The position numbers and the translations under genes are program-made. A model generated the notes under the pieces. It was given only the letters and a program-made list of their open reading frames with translations, did not search any database and was not told the origin of the DNA. DNA of 64,000 nt, taken from IMG/VR virus record IMGVR_UViG_3300009514_000374, positions 62,001 to 126,000 of that record; one strand, 5' to 3'. Shown here piece by piece: positions 49,318 to 56,370 of the stretch (its first letter is position 1; each line of letters starts with the position of its first letter). Source of the stretch: a virus.

Positions 49318-49323
49318 TAAGAT
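49318..49323 (+). promoter_or_regulatory. Leaderless-type box TAAGAT in GTTGGCGTAAGAT
   Basis: Second exact copy of GTTGGCGTAA before a gene start (49311-49320). The hexamer ends 4 bases before ATG 49328, without a Shine-Dalgarno sequence. Confidence 0.5.
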
Positions 49324-49327
49324 CAGT

Positions 49328-50134
49328 ATGCGGATCTTTCTGGTAAGGCATGGGCAGAGTCGTTCCAACGCGGATTGGACGGAGAACACTCGCGTTGCGG
49401 ACCACGCGATCGAGTTGACAGATGCGGGCCACGAGCAGGCCCGCAAGGCGGGCATGGCCCTCGCCGAGTACCTACGCGAGCATCACCTTGATCGGGCGCC
49501 TGTTTCTGCCTCGCACACGGGCTACCACATCCCGAAGATCCGGTTGTGGCACAGCCCGTACAAGCGCACGCGACAGACGGCGGCGGGTTTGGAGGAAACG
49601 TGCCTCTTGCCTGGTCTTGGCTCCGACCCGTCGATGAATCGCACACAGTATCGCATCCCCGTCGATGATCGGACCTTTCAGCTTCGCCAGGATTCGGAGT
49701 CGTGGTTTTGGGACAAGCGGGAGCACATGCTCCTGGCCGAGCAGCAGTTCGGAGTGTTCGACGGCCTGAGCGACGAGGAACGGGAGAAGGAGTACCCGCG
49801 CGAGCACGCCTACTACGAAAAGTGCAAGCGGTTTGAGGGCAAGCTCTGGCCGAAGATGCCGCTCGGCGAGTCTCGCTTTGAGGTTTGCCAGCGAGTGCAT
49901 CAGGCGTTCGGGTCGTTTCACCGTGATGCAACCAAGCACGGCATCGAGAACATTGTCGTGGTCGGCCACGGTACGACCAATCGGGCGTTCGTTCAGATGT
50001 GGCTGCACAAGCCTTGGGAGTGGATGCACGAGGAACCGAATCCGCTCAACTGCTCGATCCGCTTGATTGAGGATGGCGAGGACATCGGCTACATCTTCGA
50101 CGGGTTCAAGGGCGGACAGCACAAGGGGCAGTGA
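49328..50134 (+). CDS. Histidine phosphatase (phosphoglycerate mutase-like)
   Basis: The 268-residue protein starts 'MRIFLVRHGQS' with the catalytic RHG at residues 7-9 and has 'LWHSPYKRTRQTA' and 'VVVGHGTTNRAF', the remaining phosphate-binding Arg and His. This is a full histidine phosphatase fold. The substrate is unknown; such enzymes dephosphorylate sugars, nucleotides or proteins. Confidence 0.8.
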   Translation: MRIFLVRHGQSRSNADWTENTRVADHAIELTDAGHEQARKAGMALAEYLREHHLDRAPVSASHTGYHIPKIRLWHSPYKRTRQTAAGLEETCLLPGLGSDPSMNRTQYRIPVDDRTFQLRQDSESWFWDKREHMLLAEQQFGVFDGLSDEEREKEYPREHAYYEKCKRFEGKLWPKMPLGESRFEVCQRVHQAFGSFHRDATKHGIENIVVVGHGTTNRAFVQMWLHKPWEWMHEEPNPLNCSIRLIEDGEDIGYIFDGFKGGQHKGQ

Positions 50135-50138
50135 TTCG

Positions 50139-50486
50139 ATGAAAGCCTCTGACGTAAAGGAGATCGTCAATTGGCTCCGCAGTTGGAAGGACGGGCCTCG
50201 TCAGCCAGACTGGACGTTCAAGGCGGCTGACGCCATCGAGGCTCGATTCATGCCCAAGGTCGAGGTTCCCGAGGGAGCCAAGCACGAGCTAGAGAACGAC
50301 GCCTGCTACGCCTTCCGGTGTGGCGCGTGCAAGCGCTACTGGACCGAGGCTTGGGGGTCGATGGACGACGTGTCGGGGCTCGACCCCGAACCGGGCATGG
50401 AGGTTGAGTGCCAGCACTGTGGTACCGAGCTTCGCTTGGCGTGTTGGGATCCAGACATGGAAGGGATGTACGACGAGGATGGGTAA
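50139..50486 (+). CDS. Zinc-ribbon protein, 115 residues
   Basis: ATG 50139 gives a protein with 'CYAFRCGACKRYW' and 'CQHCGTELRLAC' cysteine pairs, a likely zinc ribbon, after a helical start. It overlaps the next gene by 8 bases. Function unknown. Confidence 0.55.
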   Translation: MKASDVKEIVNWLRSWKDGPRQPDWTFKAADAIEARFMPKVEVPEGAKHELENDACYAFRCGACKRYWTEAWGSMDDVSGLDPEPGMEVECQHCGTELRLACWDPDMEGMYDEDG

Positions 50487-51219
50487 TGCGTGGGATGATT
50501 TCGAGTTTGAGGCTAACGACCTAAGCGCCTACTCTAGTGAACAGCTTTTGGCCGAGCTTGCCCGCAGGGGGGTGAAGCGTGCGGGCAACGTGCCCCATGC
50601 GGAGCTTGAGGGGGTGTCTCGGACGATGACCTGTGAGATTCGTGGGGATGTATGCGAGGTTCAGTTGCCCTCTTTGAGTGAAGCCGATGGGCAGTTATCG
50701 GCCGTAGCCTACCAAGAAGCGCTTTTTCGTCGGGCGTTTGGCCGAGGTGGTTCAAGATGCCTGTGTGACAGCCGAGCCGGTGTTGAGAGCCGATCGATTG
50801 CCGGAAGCTCAGCCGCGACCTTGTGTTGGATGTGTCACCGTTACCGTGAAAATGGTGGGCGGTGGATTGATATGACAAGAACGGATAGTGAGGGGCCTCC
50901 CAAATGGGTCCAGTCAAAGGCGCGTCAATGGACGATTTTGCGACGCTGGAATTTGATTTCACGACCCGAGGGGCAGGACAGTAAAACCACGTCTCATGGG
51001 GTTTGGAAGCCGGAGCCCCTTGCCTACGAGTTCATCGCGGGCAACGTAAAAGTGCCCGATGAAATCCACACCTACAAGAACAAGGTGATTGGGCGGTCGA
51101 GGAAGCTCGTGAGCATCCAAGATGTCGTAGGCAACCAGTTTGTCCTTGAAAAAGTGTTGCGAGGCGAATTTGCGGCTGAGAATTTTCGCTTTGAGACTCG
51201 CCGTAAAAAACGCTCATAG
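50479..51219 (+). CDS. Conserved phage/bacterial hypothetical protein with Cys motifs
   Basis: ATG 50479 gives 246 residues. It starts with an acidic 'SAYSSEQLLAELARRG' helix. 'CLCDSRAG' and 'CWMCHR' suggest a metal site. The pattern 'RQWTILRRWNLI', 'GVWKPEPLAYEFIAG' and 'VPDEIHTYKNKVIG' recurs in a widespread protein family without known function. Bases here have lower GC than neighbours in places. Confidence 0.55.
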   Translation: MGNAWDDFEFEANDLSAYSSEQLLAELARRGVKRAGNVPHAELEGVSRTMTCEIRGDVCEVQLPSLSEADGQLSAVAYQEALFRRAFGRGGSRCLCDSRAGVESRSIAGSSAATLCWMCHRYRENGGRWIDMTRTDSEGPPKWVQSKARQWTILRRWNLISRPEGQDSKTTSHGVWKPEPLAYEFIAGNVKVPDEIHTYKNKVIGRSRKLVSIQDVVGNQFVLEKVLRGEFAAENFRFETRRKKRS

Positions 51220-51248
51220 GCTCAACTTGGCTCGCCGCGAAGCTCGGG

Positions 51249-51254
51249 TAGAAT
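51249..51254 (+). promoter_or_regulatory. Leaderless-type box TAGAAT
   Basis: The hexamer ends 6 bases before ATG 51261 of the acireductone dioxygenase gene. No ribosome binding site. Confidence 0.45.
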
Positions 51255-51260
51255 CTAGTC

Positions 51261-51755
51261 ATGCACGGGATTGGCGATCTTCTCGACGCCGCCTTTGCGG
51301 CGAAACGAACCATGAAATTCACCTGGCTAGACCGACCTCTCAATGCAGGAGCAGCCGTGAGCGAAGCGACCCTTGTGGGAGTGCGCTGCATACCCTTGGG
51401 CGCCGTGGGCTACGAGAACGACCTCGACCTGATTGCTCGGGAGCAGGGGTACACACAACGCGACGAGATACATTTGTCGCCGCTCACGCCTGACCTGACT
51501 CGGATCTGCGCGACCTACTCCGAGGAACATCGCCACACGGAGGACGAGGTTCGATTCGTCGTGGACGGGGAAGGCAGCTTCGATGTGAGATCTCAGGACG
51601 ACGACTGGATTCGGATCCACGTCGAGCCCGGTGATTTCCTGATCCTGCCCGCAGGTCTTTATCACAGGTTCCACCTGACCGAGACTAAGGACATCCGGGT
51701 GATCCGCATGTTCAAGGACAAGCAGGGCTGGACACCGATCTACCGAGGCGAGTAG
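51261..51755 (+). CDS. mtnD: Acireductone dioxygenase
   Basis: The 164-residue cupin shows the family block 'CATYSEEHRHTEDEVRFVVD' with metal ligands H90, H92, E96 and H135 in 'LPAGLYHRF', and the end 'RMFKDKQGWTPIYRG'. These are the conserved ligands and closing motif of ARD. The enzyme converts acireductone in the methionine salvage pathway, to the keto acid precursor of methionine with iron, or to an off-pathway product plus CO with nickel. It is somewhat short at the N-terminus (bacterial forms are about 180 residues). No other salvage gene is in the window. Confidence 0.85.
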   Translation: MHGIGDLLDAAFAAKRTMKFTWLDRPLNAGAAVSEATLVGVRCIPLGAVGYENDLDLIAREQGYTQRDEIHLSPLTPDLTRICATYSEEHRHTEDEVRFVVDGEGSFDVRSQDDDWIRIHVEPGDFLILPAGLYHRFHLTETKDIRVIRMFKDKQGWTPIYRGE

Positions 51756-51917
51756 AGTAGGGGCGTTGCAACACGCGGCCTGGCCCCGGCCTCCAACAAG
51801 CTCCGCAGACCACGTTCTGAGCCAGGCGGGACGAGCAGGATAGATGCCTGTGCTGGTCACGAACCGCGTCCGTGAAGCCGAACGCTGCGCCCTCCAGTGA
51901 GATTGCGGAGAGGGTAC

Positions 51918-51947
51918 TTGACATCCACCCCTGAGTCCTTCTAGGCT
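51918..51947 (+). promoter_or_regulatory. Sigma-70-like promoter TTGACA-18-TAGGCT
   Basis: The only place in the window where I see a full-consensus -35 hexamer with an 18-base spacer and a fair -10. A transcript would start near 51954 and have a leader of about 75 bases. Confidence 0.55.
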
Positions 51948-52004
51948 CCCAACTCGTGCTGATTGCACCACAACTTGTTTTGCGAGGACGGGCGCCGCCG
52001 TAGC

Positions 52005-52025
52005 CGATTTCCTAACTGGAAATCG
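52005..52025 (+). other. Perfect hairpin directly before a start codon
   Basis: CGATTTCC, loop TAACT, GGAAATCG, then CAGCT and ATG 52031. There is no ribosome binding site between; the hairpin could be an operator or a translation control element. Confidence 0.45.
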
Positions 52026-52030
52026 CAGCT

Positions 52031-52342
52031 ATGAGCAACAACCTCGTCCCCAACAACAAGAGCCACAACCCCAACCTTCGCGGAGCGATCCGCAAGAGCA
52101 ACGACCCCCGCTACAAGCGGGTGCTCGTCGGGTACCGCATGGTGCCCATGGCGTCGTCTCATGTGGAGACGCCAGCGGGTAAGACCCGTTGCCAGCTTTG
52201 CTGGTTGCTCAACGCGACGACGCCGACGCCGGGCCAGAAGGCGAAGGACCACTTTTGCCGGTGGAACATCGCGGCCGAGGGACCGCGCGACCCGAACCCG
52301 CCCATGCGGCAGGTGCCGGTGTATCGGTGGGTCGAAAAGTGA
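52031..52342 (+). CDS. Small basic protein with zinc-type cysteines
   Basis: The 103-residue product is basic (PNNKSHNPNLRGAIRKSN at the start) and contains 'CQLC' and 'HFC', possibly a zinc site. Function unknown. It is followed by a convergent gene on the minus strand after 4 bases. Confidence 0.55.
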   Translation: MSNNLVPNNKSHNPNLRGAIRKSNDPRYKRVLVGYRMVPMASSHVETPAGKTRCQLCWLLNATTPTPGQKAKDHFCRWNIAAEGPRDPNPPMRQVPVYRWVEK

Positions 52343-52346
52343 CCCG

Positions 52347-52613
52347 CTAGGTGTCTTTCATCTGGCCCTGCGAGTAGAGGTCGTGGTCGCGTTCGATGAA
52401 GGCCACGGTCTCTGGATCGCAAAACCAGTGGAAGGCCAGCATCTCACGCTCGGCGTGTTCGATGACCTTCGCTCGTGGGTAGCCCTGCGAGCGGAGGTCG
52501 GCGTGTTCACGTTTCAATTGATCCGCAACCTCGGGTGGGAGATCCGCAAATGCGTTCTCTTCCTCCCACTCAAAGTGGCATTTCAGACAGCACGATGGTT
52601 TCGCAGAGGCCAT
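52347..52613 (-). CDS. Small minus-strand protein with Cys and His residues
   Basis: This 88-residue ORF uses ATG at 52613 (GTG at 52616 is an alternative) and is the only minus-strand frame I consider genuine. Its codon use fits the phage, it has 'CCLKC' and many His and Glu residues (FHWF, REHADLRSQG), and a TATAGG box lies upstream on its strand. It converges with the gene ending at 52342 and is divergent from the one at 52650. Function unknown. Confidence 0.5.
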   Translation of the reverse strand: MASAKPSCCLKCHFEWEEENAFADLPPEVADQLKREHADLRSQGYPRAKVIEHAEREMLAFHWFCDPETVAFIERDHDLYSQGQMKDT

Positions 52614-52638
52614 CACTCAATCCGACCTATAGACGGGG

Positions 52639-52644
52639 TAAGGT
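52639..52644 (+). promoter_or_regulatory. Leaderless-type box TAAGGT
   Basis: The hexamer ends 5 bases before GTG 52650, facing the minus-strand TATAGG box, forming a compact divergent promoter region. Confidence 0.4.
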
Positions 52645-52649
52645 GACTC

Positions 52650-52883
52650 GTGGACCGACGTAAGCGAATGATCTCTCGCAGGAATGCCAAACAGCGGAAG
52701 GCCGAGGCCGGAGAACCGCTTTCCCGCAACGGGTATTGGGGCGCGGGCAAGACCGAACCGGGCAACAACAGCCCGAAGCCGGGCTCCAAGCTGATTTTCA
52801 AGCCGGGTACGGCCGCCATCGCGGGTGTTTGGGAGCCGGGGTCGGACGGTGACCCTCCGGCCACCCCACACGAACAGCCGTAG
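52650..52883 (+). CDS. Small basic, Gly/Pro-rich protein
   Basis: GTG start with a box 5 bases upstream; 77 residues. The N-terminal 20 residues are Arg/Lys-rich, the rest Gly/Pro-rich and largely unstructured. Reading is supported by upstream box and compact spacing, not by any homology. Confidence 0.4.
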   Translation: MDRRKRMISRRNAKQRKAEAGEPLSRNGYWGAGKTEPGNNSPKPGSKLIFKPGTAAIAGVWEPGSDGDPPATPHEQP

Positions 52884-52895
52884 ATCAGGCTATAC

Positions 52896-52916
52896 GGGTC
52901 CACTGGTAGTGGACCC
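52896..52916 (+). other. Perfect hairpin overlapping a start codon
   Basis: GGGTCCACT and AGTGGACCC pair over GGT. The GTG start at 52909 lies inside the right arm, and TATACG (52891-52896) directly precedes the left arm. This could control translation or act as an operator. Confidence 0.5.
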
Positions 52917-53580
52917 GTCCGCGAAAACGGTTGCTGCGCGCCACATGCGGCGCACCGCTGCGCGTGAGATCGAAGCCTCGATCAACAAGGCGATCGTCCC
53001 GCTCACGGCGCATTGGAAGCCTGCGGGTGCGCCCGTGACGAACGAGGACAAGGCCCGAGCCCGTCTCTCCGACGCCGAGATGGCGGAGTGGCTGGAGGAA
53101 ATGCGGCCCGAAGCACGGATCGGACACATCCGAGGTGTGTTTGGGATCGAAATGGGCCGCCATCGCCAGTGGCTTGCGCTGGAGATCCCCATTGTCGTTG
53201 GGGACGATGGGAAGGTCGTCACCTACGGTCCCATGTTCGGTGAGCACGATGTTCGGTTCATCCGAGGCAGCGAGAAGCCATTTCGGACGGAGCCACAGCT
53301 AGCCGAGGCGATCGTGTATCTCCTGGCCGGTCAGGGCTCCCTGGATGGCCCCCTGACCGTCAGAGCCAAGGCGACGGTGTGGGAGAGCCTGATGGGTGCG
53401 CTCAAGGTGAGCGTCGGTGAGGGTTTCTGGAAAGTGAAGCCGGGCCATGGCTACGCGGCTCAGGACATTCGCCCCAAGGCTTCCCCGTTCGTGGAGCGGA
53501 TGGTCGGCCATCTCACGGCTGAGTGGGCTCGGGAAACCGGCTACTCACCCATGCTTTCGCCTGCATGGCAAAGCGCCTGA
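52909..53580 (+). CDS. Hypothetical protein with VAARHM motif
   Basis: GTG start in a hairpin, 223 residues. Residues about 5-12 ('KTVAARHMRR') are another variant of the RVAxRF-like peptide at the N-terminus. Then a helical region and a beta-rich part (IGHIRGVFGIEMGRHRQWLALEIPIVVG). Function unknown; the motif suggests a virion or virion-targeted protein. Confidence 0.55.
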   Translation: MDPSAKTVAARHMRRTAAREIEASINKAIVPLTAHWKPAGAPVTNEDKARARLSDAEMAEWLEEMRPEARIGHIRGVFGIEMGRHRQWLALEIPIVVGDDGKVVTYGPMFGEHDVRFIRGSEKPFRTEPQLAEAIVYLLAGQGSLDGPLTVRAKATVWESLMGALKVSVGEGFWKVKPGHGYAAQDIRPKASPFVERMVGHLTAEWARETGYSPMLSPAWQSA

Positions 53581-53588
53581 TGCGCCGC

Positions 53589-53616
53589 TAGTTTCTCTAT
53601 GCCCAGACCCCGATAG
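53589..53616 (+). promoter_or_regulatory. Promoter box and tiny leader ORF MPRPR
   Basis: CGCTAGTTTCTCT ends in ATG 53599, starting a five-codon ORF (M-P-R-P-R-stop). Its stop overlaps the TAGGAG ribosome binding site of the gene at 53626. This closely resembles the leader at 11914-11941. Confidence 0.45.
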
Positions 53617-53625
53617 GAGCCGCCG

Positions 53626-53997
53626 ATGTCCCTACGCAAGAAGCTGATCCGACTCGCCTACGAGAAGCCCGAGCTTCGATCCGATCTGATTCCGCTGATC
53701 AAGGTCGCTGCTCGTGTCGGCGACTCCACTTGGCGATCGATGCTCAAGGATCTGGAACGAGGCAAGCCGGGCAACTGGAGCTTCGACGGCCGTGGGCTTC
53801 GGGAGTTGGAGAACTGGATCGTGGAGCAAGGTGGCAAGGCAATTTCGCCTTCGTCACGTTTCTCCGAAGGCGACCAGATCAACTACACCCTGAACGGGAT
53901 CAGCCTTGAGGGTACCTCGGGAAATTTCATGGGTCCGTTCACGCAGGTTCAGGCGCAGCGCGGCATGTGGCGCGGCACTCCGTATCTCGGTGATTAA
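53626..53997 (+). CDS. Small protein with N-terminal LIRLAH module
   Basis: ATG behind TAGGAG, 123 residues. The first 26 residues are 'MSLRKKLIRLAYEKPELR' followed by SDLIPLI, almost identical to the 18898 protein although 35 kb away. The rest is a small mixed domain with 'GNWSFDGRGLRELENWIVEQ'. Its end overlaps the next start by one base. Confidence 0.6.
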   Translation: MSLRKKLIRLAYEKPELRSDLIPLIKVAARVGDSTWRSMLKDLERGKPGNWSFDGRGLRELENWIVEQGGKAISPSSRFSEGDQINYTLNGISLEGTSGNFMGPFTQVQAQRGMWRGTPYLGD

Positions 53998-54743
53998 TGG
54001 CTAGTCCGATCAAGCTCCGCGACGGTTCCGAGGTTCAAGACAAGCGCCTGGCACGGTTGCGGGAATTCGATGAACGCTCACGGAAACATCCTGTGAGAGC
54101 CACGGTGTCGGCCAAGGCACCGCGCAGTTACACTTGGCGTTGCGACACGTATCTCGATCAGGGAAGCGAAGGCGCGTGTGTGGGCTTCTCCATGGCACAT
54201 GAGCTTGCGGCCCGCCCTGCCGAGGTGAAAAACCTCGATGCTAAGTTTGCCCGCGAGCAGGTCTATTGGGAGGCGCAGCGGACTGACCCGTGGGAGGGAG
54301 GCTCGTACCCTGGAGCCTCCCCGATTTACGAAGGCACGTCGGTCCTTGCTGGCGTGAAGGTCCTGCGGAAGCTCGGGTACATCGAGTCCTACAAGTGGGC
54401 GTTTGGCTTGGACGACCTCGTGATGGCTGTGGGCTACGCAGGCCCCGCTGTCCTTGGGATTGCCTGGTACGACGGCATGTTCGACGTGATGCCGTGCGGA
54501 CATCTCCATGTGCTTGGAGAGGCGGCTGGAGGGCACGCGATCTTGTGCAAAGGCGTGAACGTCGCTGACCGCACCTTTACCCTTCATAATTCGTGGGGAG
54601 AGTCTTGGGGTCGGGGGGGTGATGCCTTGATCTCGTGGGACGAGATGGATCGTTTGCTTCACGAACAGGGTGAAGCAGTGATTCCTATGGGGCGTGTTCG
54701 TTCCCCGTTGGTGCGTGCGCTTAGTCGGCTCGTGGGTCGATAA
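53997..54743 (+). CDS. Papain-like (C1 family) cysteine protease
   Basis: The 248-residue protein has a complete catalytic set in the right order: Q55 and C61 in 'DQGSEGACVGFSMAHELA', H180 in 'AGGHAILCKGVN', N198 in 'LHNSWGESWG'. The Cys helix and Asn-Ser-Trp-Gly block are textbook papain. There is no signal peptide or propeptide, so it probably acts in the cytoplasm or is packaged in the virion. It is coupled to the LIRLAH-module gene. Confidence 0.85.
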   Translation: MASPIKLRDGSEVQDKRLARLREFDERSRKHPVRATVSAKAPRSYTWRCDTYLDQGSEGACVGFSMAHELAARPAEVKNLDAKFAREQVYWEAQRTDPWEGGSYPGASPIYEGTSVLAGVKVLRKLGYIESYKWAFGLDDLVMAVGYAGPAVLGIAWYDGMFDVMPCGHLHVLGEAAGGHAILCKGVNVADRTFTLHNSWGESWGRGGDALISWDEMDRLLHEQGEAVIPMGRVRSPLVRALSRLVGR

Positions 54744-54766
54744 TCTGCCGAAAGCGTGCGCCGCCA

Positions 54767-54793
54767 CACGATCCAATTCACAATTGGATCGTG
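54767..54793 (+). terminator. Perfect 12-base hairpin, terminator of the protease unit and start of the next gene
   Basis: CACGATCCAATT pairs with AATTGGATCGTG over CAC, followed by TTTC. The final GTG (54791-54793) is the likely start of the next gene, so folding could hide that start. Confidence 0.55.
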
Positions 54794-55333
54794 TTTCGTA
54801 GGTTGTTCGTGTATGTCCTTGTGCTCTTTTGCATCGGATGCGCACACGCACCCGCGCCACGCCCGTTCATCTTCCATATCGCACTCCACGTTCCCACCGA
54901 CGCTGACTACGAGGACGACGTTGCGTTCGCCATCGAGACGTTCGCCAAGCATGGCGTCGAGGTACGAGTGGACTACACGACTGAGGCCGAGGATTTCGTT
55001 CTCGATCGTGAGATGCAAAAGAAGATGTCCCGCTCGGCCTCCTTGGGCGGTCCTGTTCCGGTGTACTACGTGGACACGATCGTTCTGCGCAAGGGGGACG
55101 ACGACAAGGAGTACAACGGGCTGCACTGGATACGGAACCGGAAGAACTACATCGCCGTCGCAAAGGATGCGAAACCAAGCACTCTCGCCCACGAGATCGG
55201 GCACGCTCTTGGCCTCGGGCATCTCACGGATGCCAAGGACAATATCATGTGCGGAGATCGTGGCGAGAACCCTGGCTTCACGGAATGGCAGGGCAAGGTA
55301 ATGCGGCGCGGCCGAGCCTTGAAAGCTCGGTAG
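54791..55333 (+). CDS. Lipoprotein metzincin-type metalloprotease
   Basis: GTG start, 180 residues. 'MFRRLFVYVLVLFCIGC' is a lipoprotein signal peptide with lipobox (CIGC; lipidated C17). 'TLAHEIGHALGLGHL' is HExxHxxGxxH with H134, E135, H138 and H144, and a Met-turn is seen at 'NIMC' (M153). It is therefore a membrane-anchored zinc protease of metzincin type. Targets are unknown; an action on the host envelope or on superinfecting phages is possible. Confidence 0.85.
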   Translation: MFRRLFVYVLVLFCIGCAHAPAPRPFIFHIALHVPTDADYEDDVAFAIETFAKHGVEVRVDYTTEAEDFVLDREMQKKMSRSASLGGPVPVYYVDTIVLRKGDDDKEYNGLHWIRNRKNYIAVAKDAKPSTLAHEIGHALGLGHLTDAKDNIMCGDRGENPGFTEWQGKVMRRGRALKAR

Positions 55334-55336
55334 AGT
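55331..55336 (+). promoter_or_regulatory. Leaderless-type box TAGAGT
   Basis: The hexamer overlaps the stop of the preceding gene and ends 6 bases before GTG 55343. No ribosome binding site. Confidence 0.45.
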
Positions 55337-55342
55337 GTCCGC

Positions 55343-55897
55343 GTGGCGGTTTTCTTGCCCGATAAATTCGTGTACCTGGCGACTCCTTACACGGGGTCGA
55401 TGGCCGCGAAAAGGGTGTTGGAGAAGATTCCCGGCACATTCGTTAGCCCACACCACCACGACCCGTGGGAGTATGTGAAGGAGCGGTGGGGAAATCGCAT
55501 GACGGGCAACGAGCTTGTGTTTGCGTGCGTGCGCAACCCCTACGACTGGTTCGCAACGGCTTTCATCCGTTGGAGCCCGAGCATGAAGATCGACACCCTT
55601 GCCGAATTTGTGCGTGTCTTCGATCGAGACCCCTTCATCCAGAACGGCCGGATGTTTTGGCAGATCGTGGATGGCGTACAGGTGTGGAAATACGAAACGC
55701 TGGAGCGTGACCTGAACGTGCTCATGGAAGTTAACGAATTGCCGCCTGTGGAGTTGGATCGGACGAACGTAACCGGCCGCAAGCAGAAGCCGTGGCCGGA
55801 CTATTGGGATGCCGAAGCCGGGAAAGCGTTGCAAGAGCGGTTCGGAGACGAGCTTGTGCCCTACGGTTATCCGTCGCTAAAATGGAGTACACCATGA
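55343..55897 (+). CDS. Sulfotransferase-like protein
   Basis: GTG start, 184 residues. 'YLATPYTGSMAAKRVLEKIP' resembles the N-terminal phosphosulfate loop, 'FACVRNPYDWFATAFIRW' the RNPY helix, and 'YETLERDLNVL' and 'NVTGRKQKPWPDYW' later parts of the PAPS-sulfotransferase fold. If functional it would transfer sulfate from PAPS to a sugar or other small molecule. Activity is not proven; it may be a degenerate relative. Overlaps the next gene by ATGA. Confidence 0.6.
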   Translation: MAVFLPDKFVYLATPYTGSMAAKRVLEKIPGTFVSPHHHDPWEYVKERWGNRMTGNELVFACVRNPYDWFATAFIRWSPSMKIDTLAEFVRVFDRDPFIQNGRMFWQIVDGVQVWKYETLERDLNVLMEVNELPPVELDRTNVTGRKQKPWPDYWDAEAGKALQERFGDELVPYGYPSLKWSTP

Positions 55898-56307
55898 CGC
55901 CTGATGAGATCTACGAACGCTTGGGGCTGATCGAGCCTATCGTGCATCGAGTTGCAGCCAAGCATCGAGTCCGGCAACTGCAAGGTGCCGGAGAGTTGCC
56001 TGACTACTCCACGGGTCGGCGGTCAGGAAAGACGACGGAGACGATCATCAGGGCGCTGGCGGCCTTGTCCGAAACGGACAAGGTTGTGATGATCGTGGAC
56101 AGCCTGCAACACAAGCAGTCGCTTCGGCAGGCGCAACGGTGGGCGAGTGAGCTTGGCCTGGACGCCTCTCGGCTCCGAGTCAGCAACGGCCGGAATTACG
56201 GGTTCCATCGAGGATGGGATCGAGATCGAATTTTTGTGGACCCGGATGCGTGGCAGGACATGGACCTGCACGACCGCGCGTACCTCAACACCGTAGATCC
56301 GCGCTAG
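55894..56307 (+). CDS. Small P-loop protein
   Basis: ATG 55894 (ATGA overlap; 55882 is also possible) gives 137 residues. 'STGRRSGKTTETIIRAL' is a Walker A motif, similar in wording to the terminase Walker A, and 'RIFVDPDAW' could be Walker B. Too small for a helicase; perhaps a minimal ATPase or a decayed relative of the terminase ATPase domain. Confidence 0.55.
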   Translation: MTPDEIYERLGLIEPIVHRVAAKHRVRQLQGAGELPDYSTGRRSGKTTETIIRALAALSETDKVVMIVDSLQHKQSLRQAQRWASELGLDASRLRVSNGRNYGFHRGWDRDRIFVDPDAWQDMDLHDRAYLNTVDPR

Positions 56308-56370
56308 AGGGCCTATAGGGAGGCCACGGTAGGAGTCCTGCGCTTTGCGCGGATCCCACGCCGAGGCCCC

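Larger units (their letters stand above)
51756..52030. other. 275-base intergenic region with sigma-70-like promoter
   Basis: Begins with TAGAGT at 51753-51758, overlapping the previous stop. No ORF of note; a transcript from here could be a small RNA. A separate promoter TTGACA(N18)TAGGCT lies at 51918-51947 and would serve the next gene. The perfect hairpin CGATTTCC/GGAAATCG (52005-52025) sits 5 bases before its start codon. Confidence 0.45.

Noticed and set aside
52161-52646. 161-residue + frame overlapping the minus-strand gene
   Set aside because: The + frame is inconsistent with the gene ending at 52342 and has Arg/Ser-rich shadow composition.
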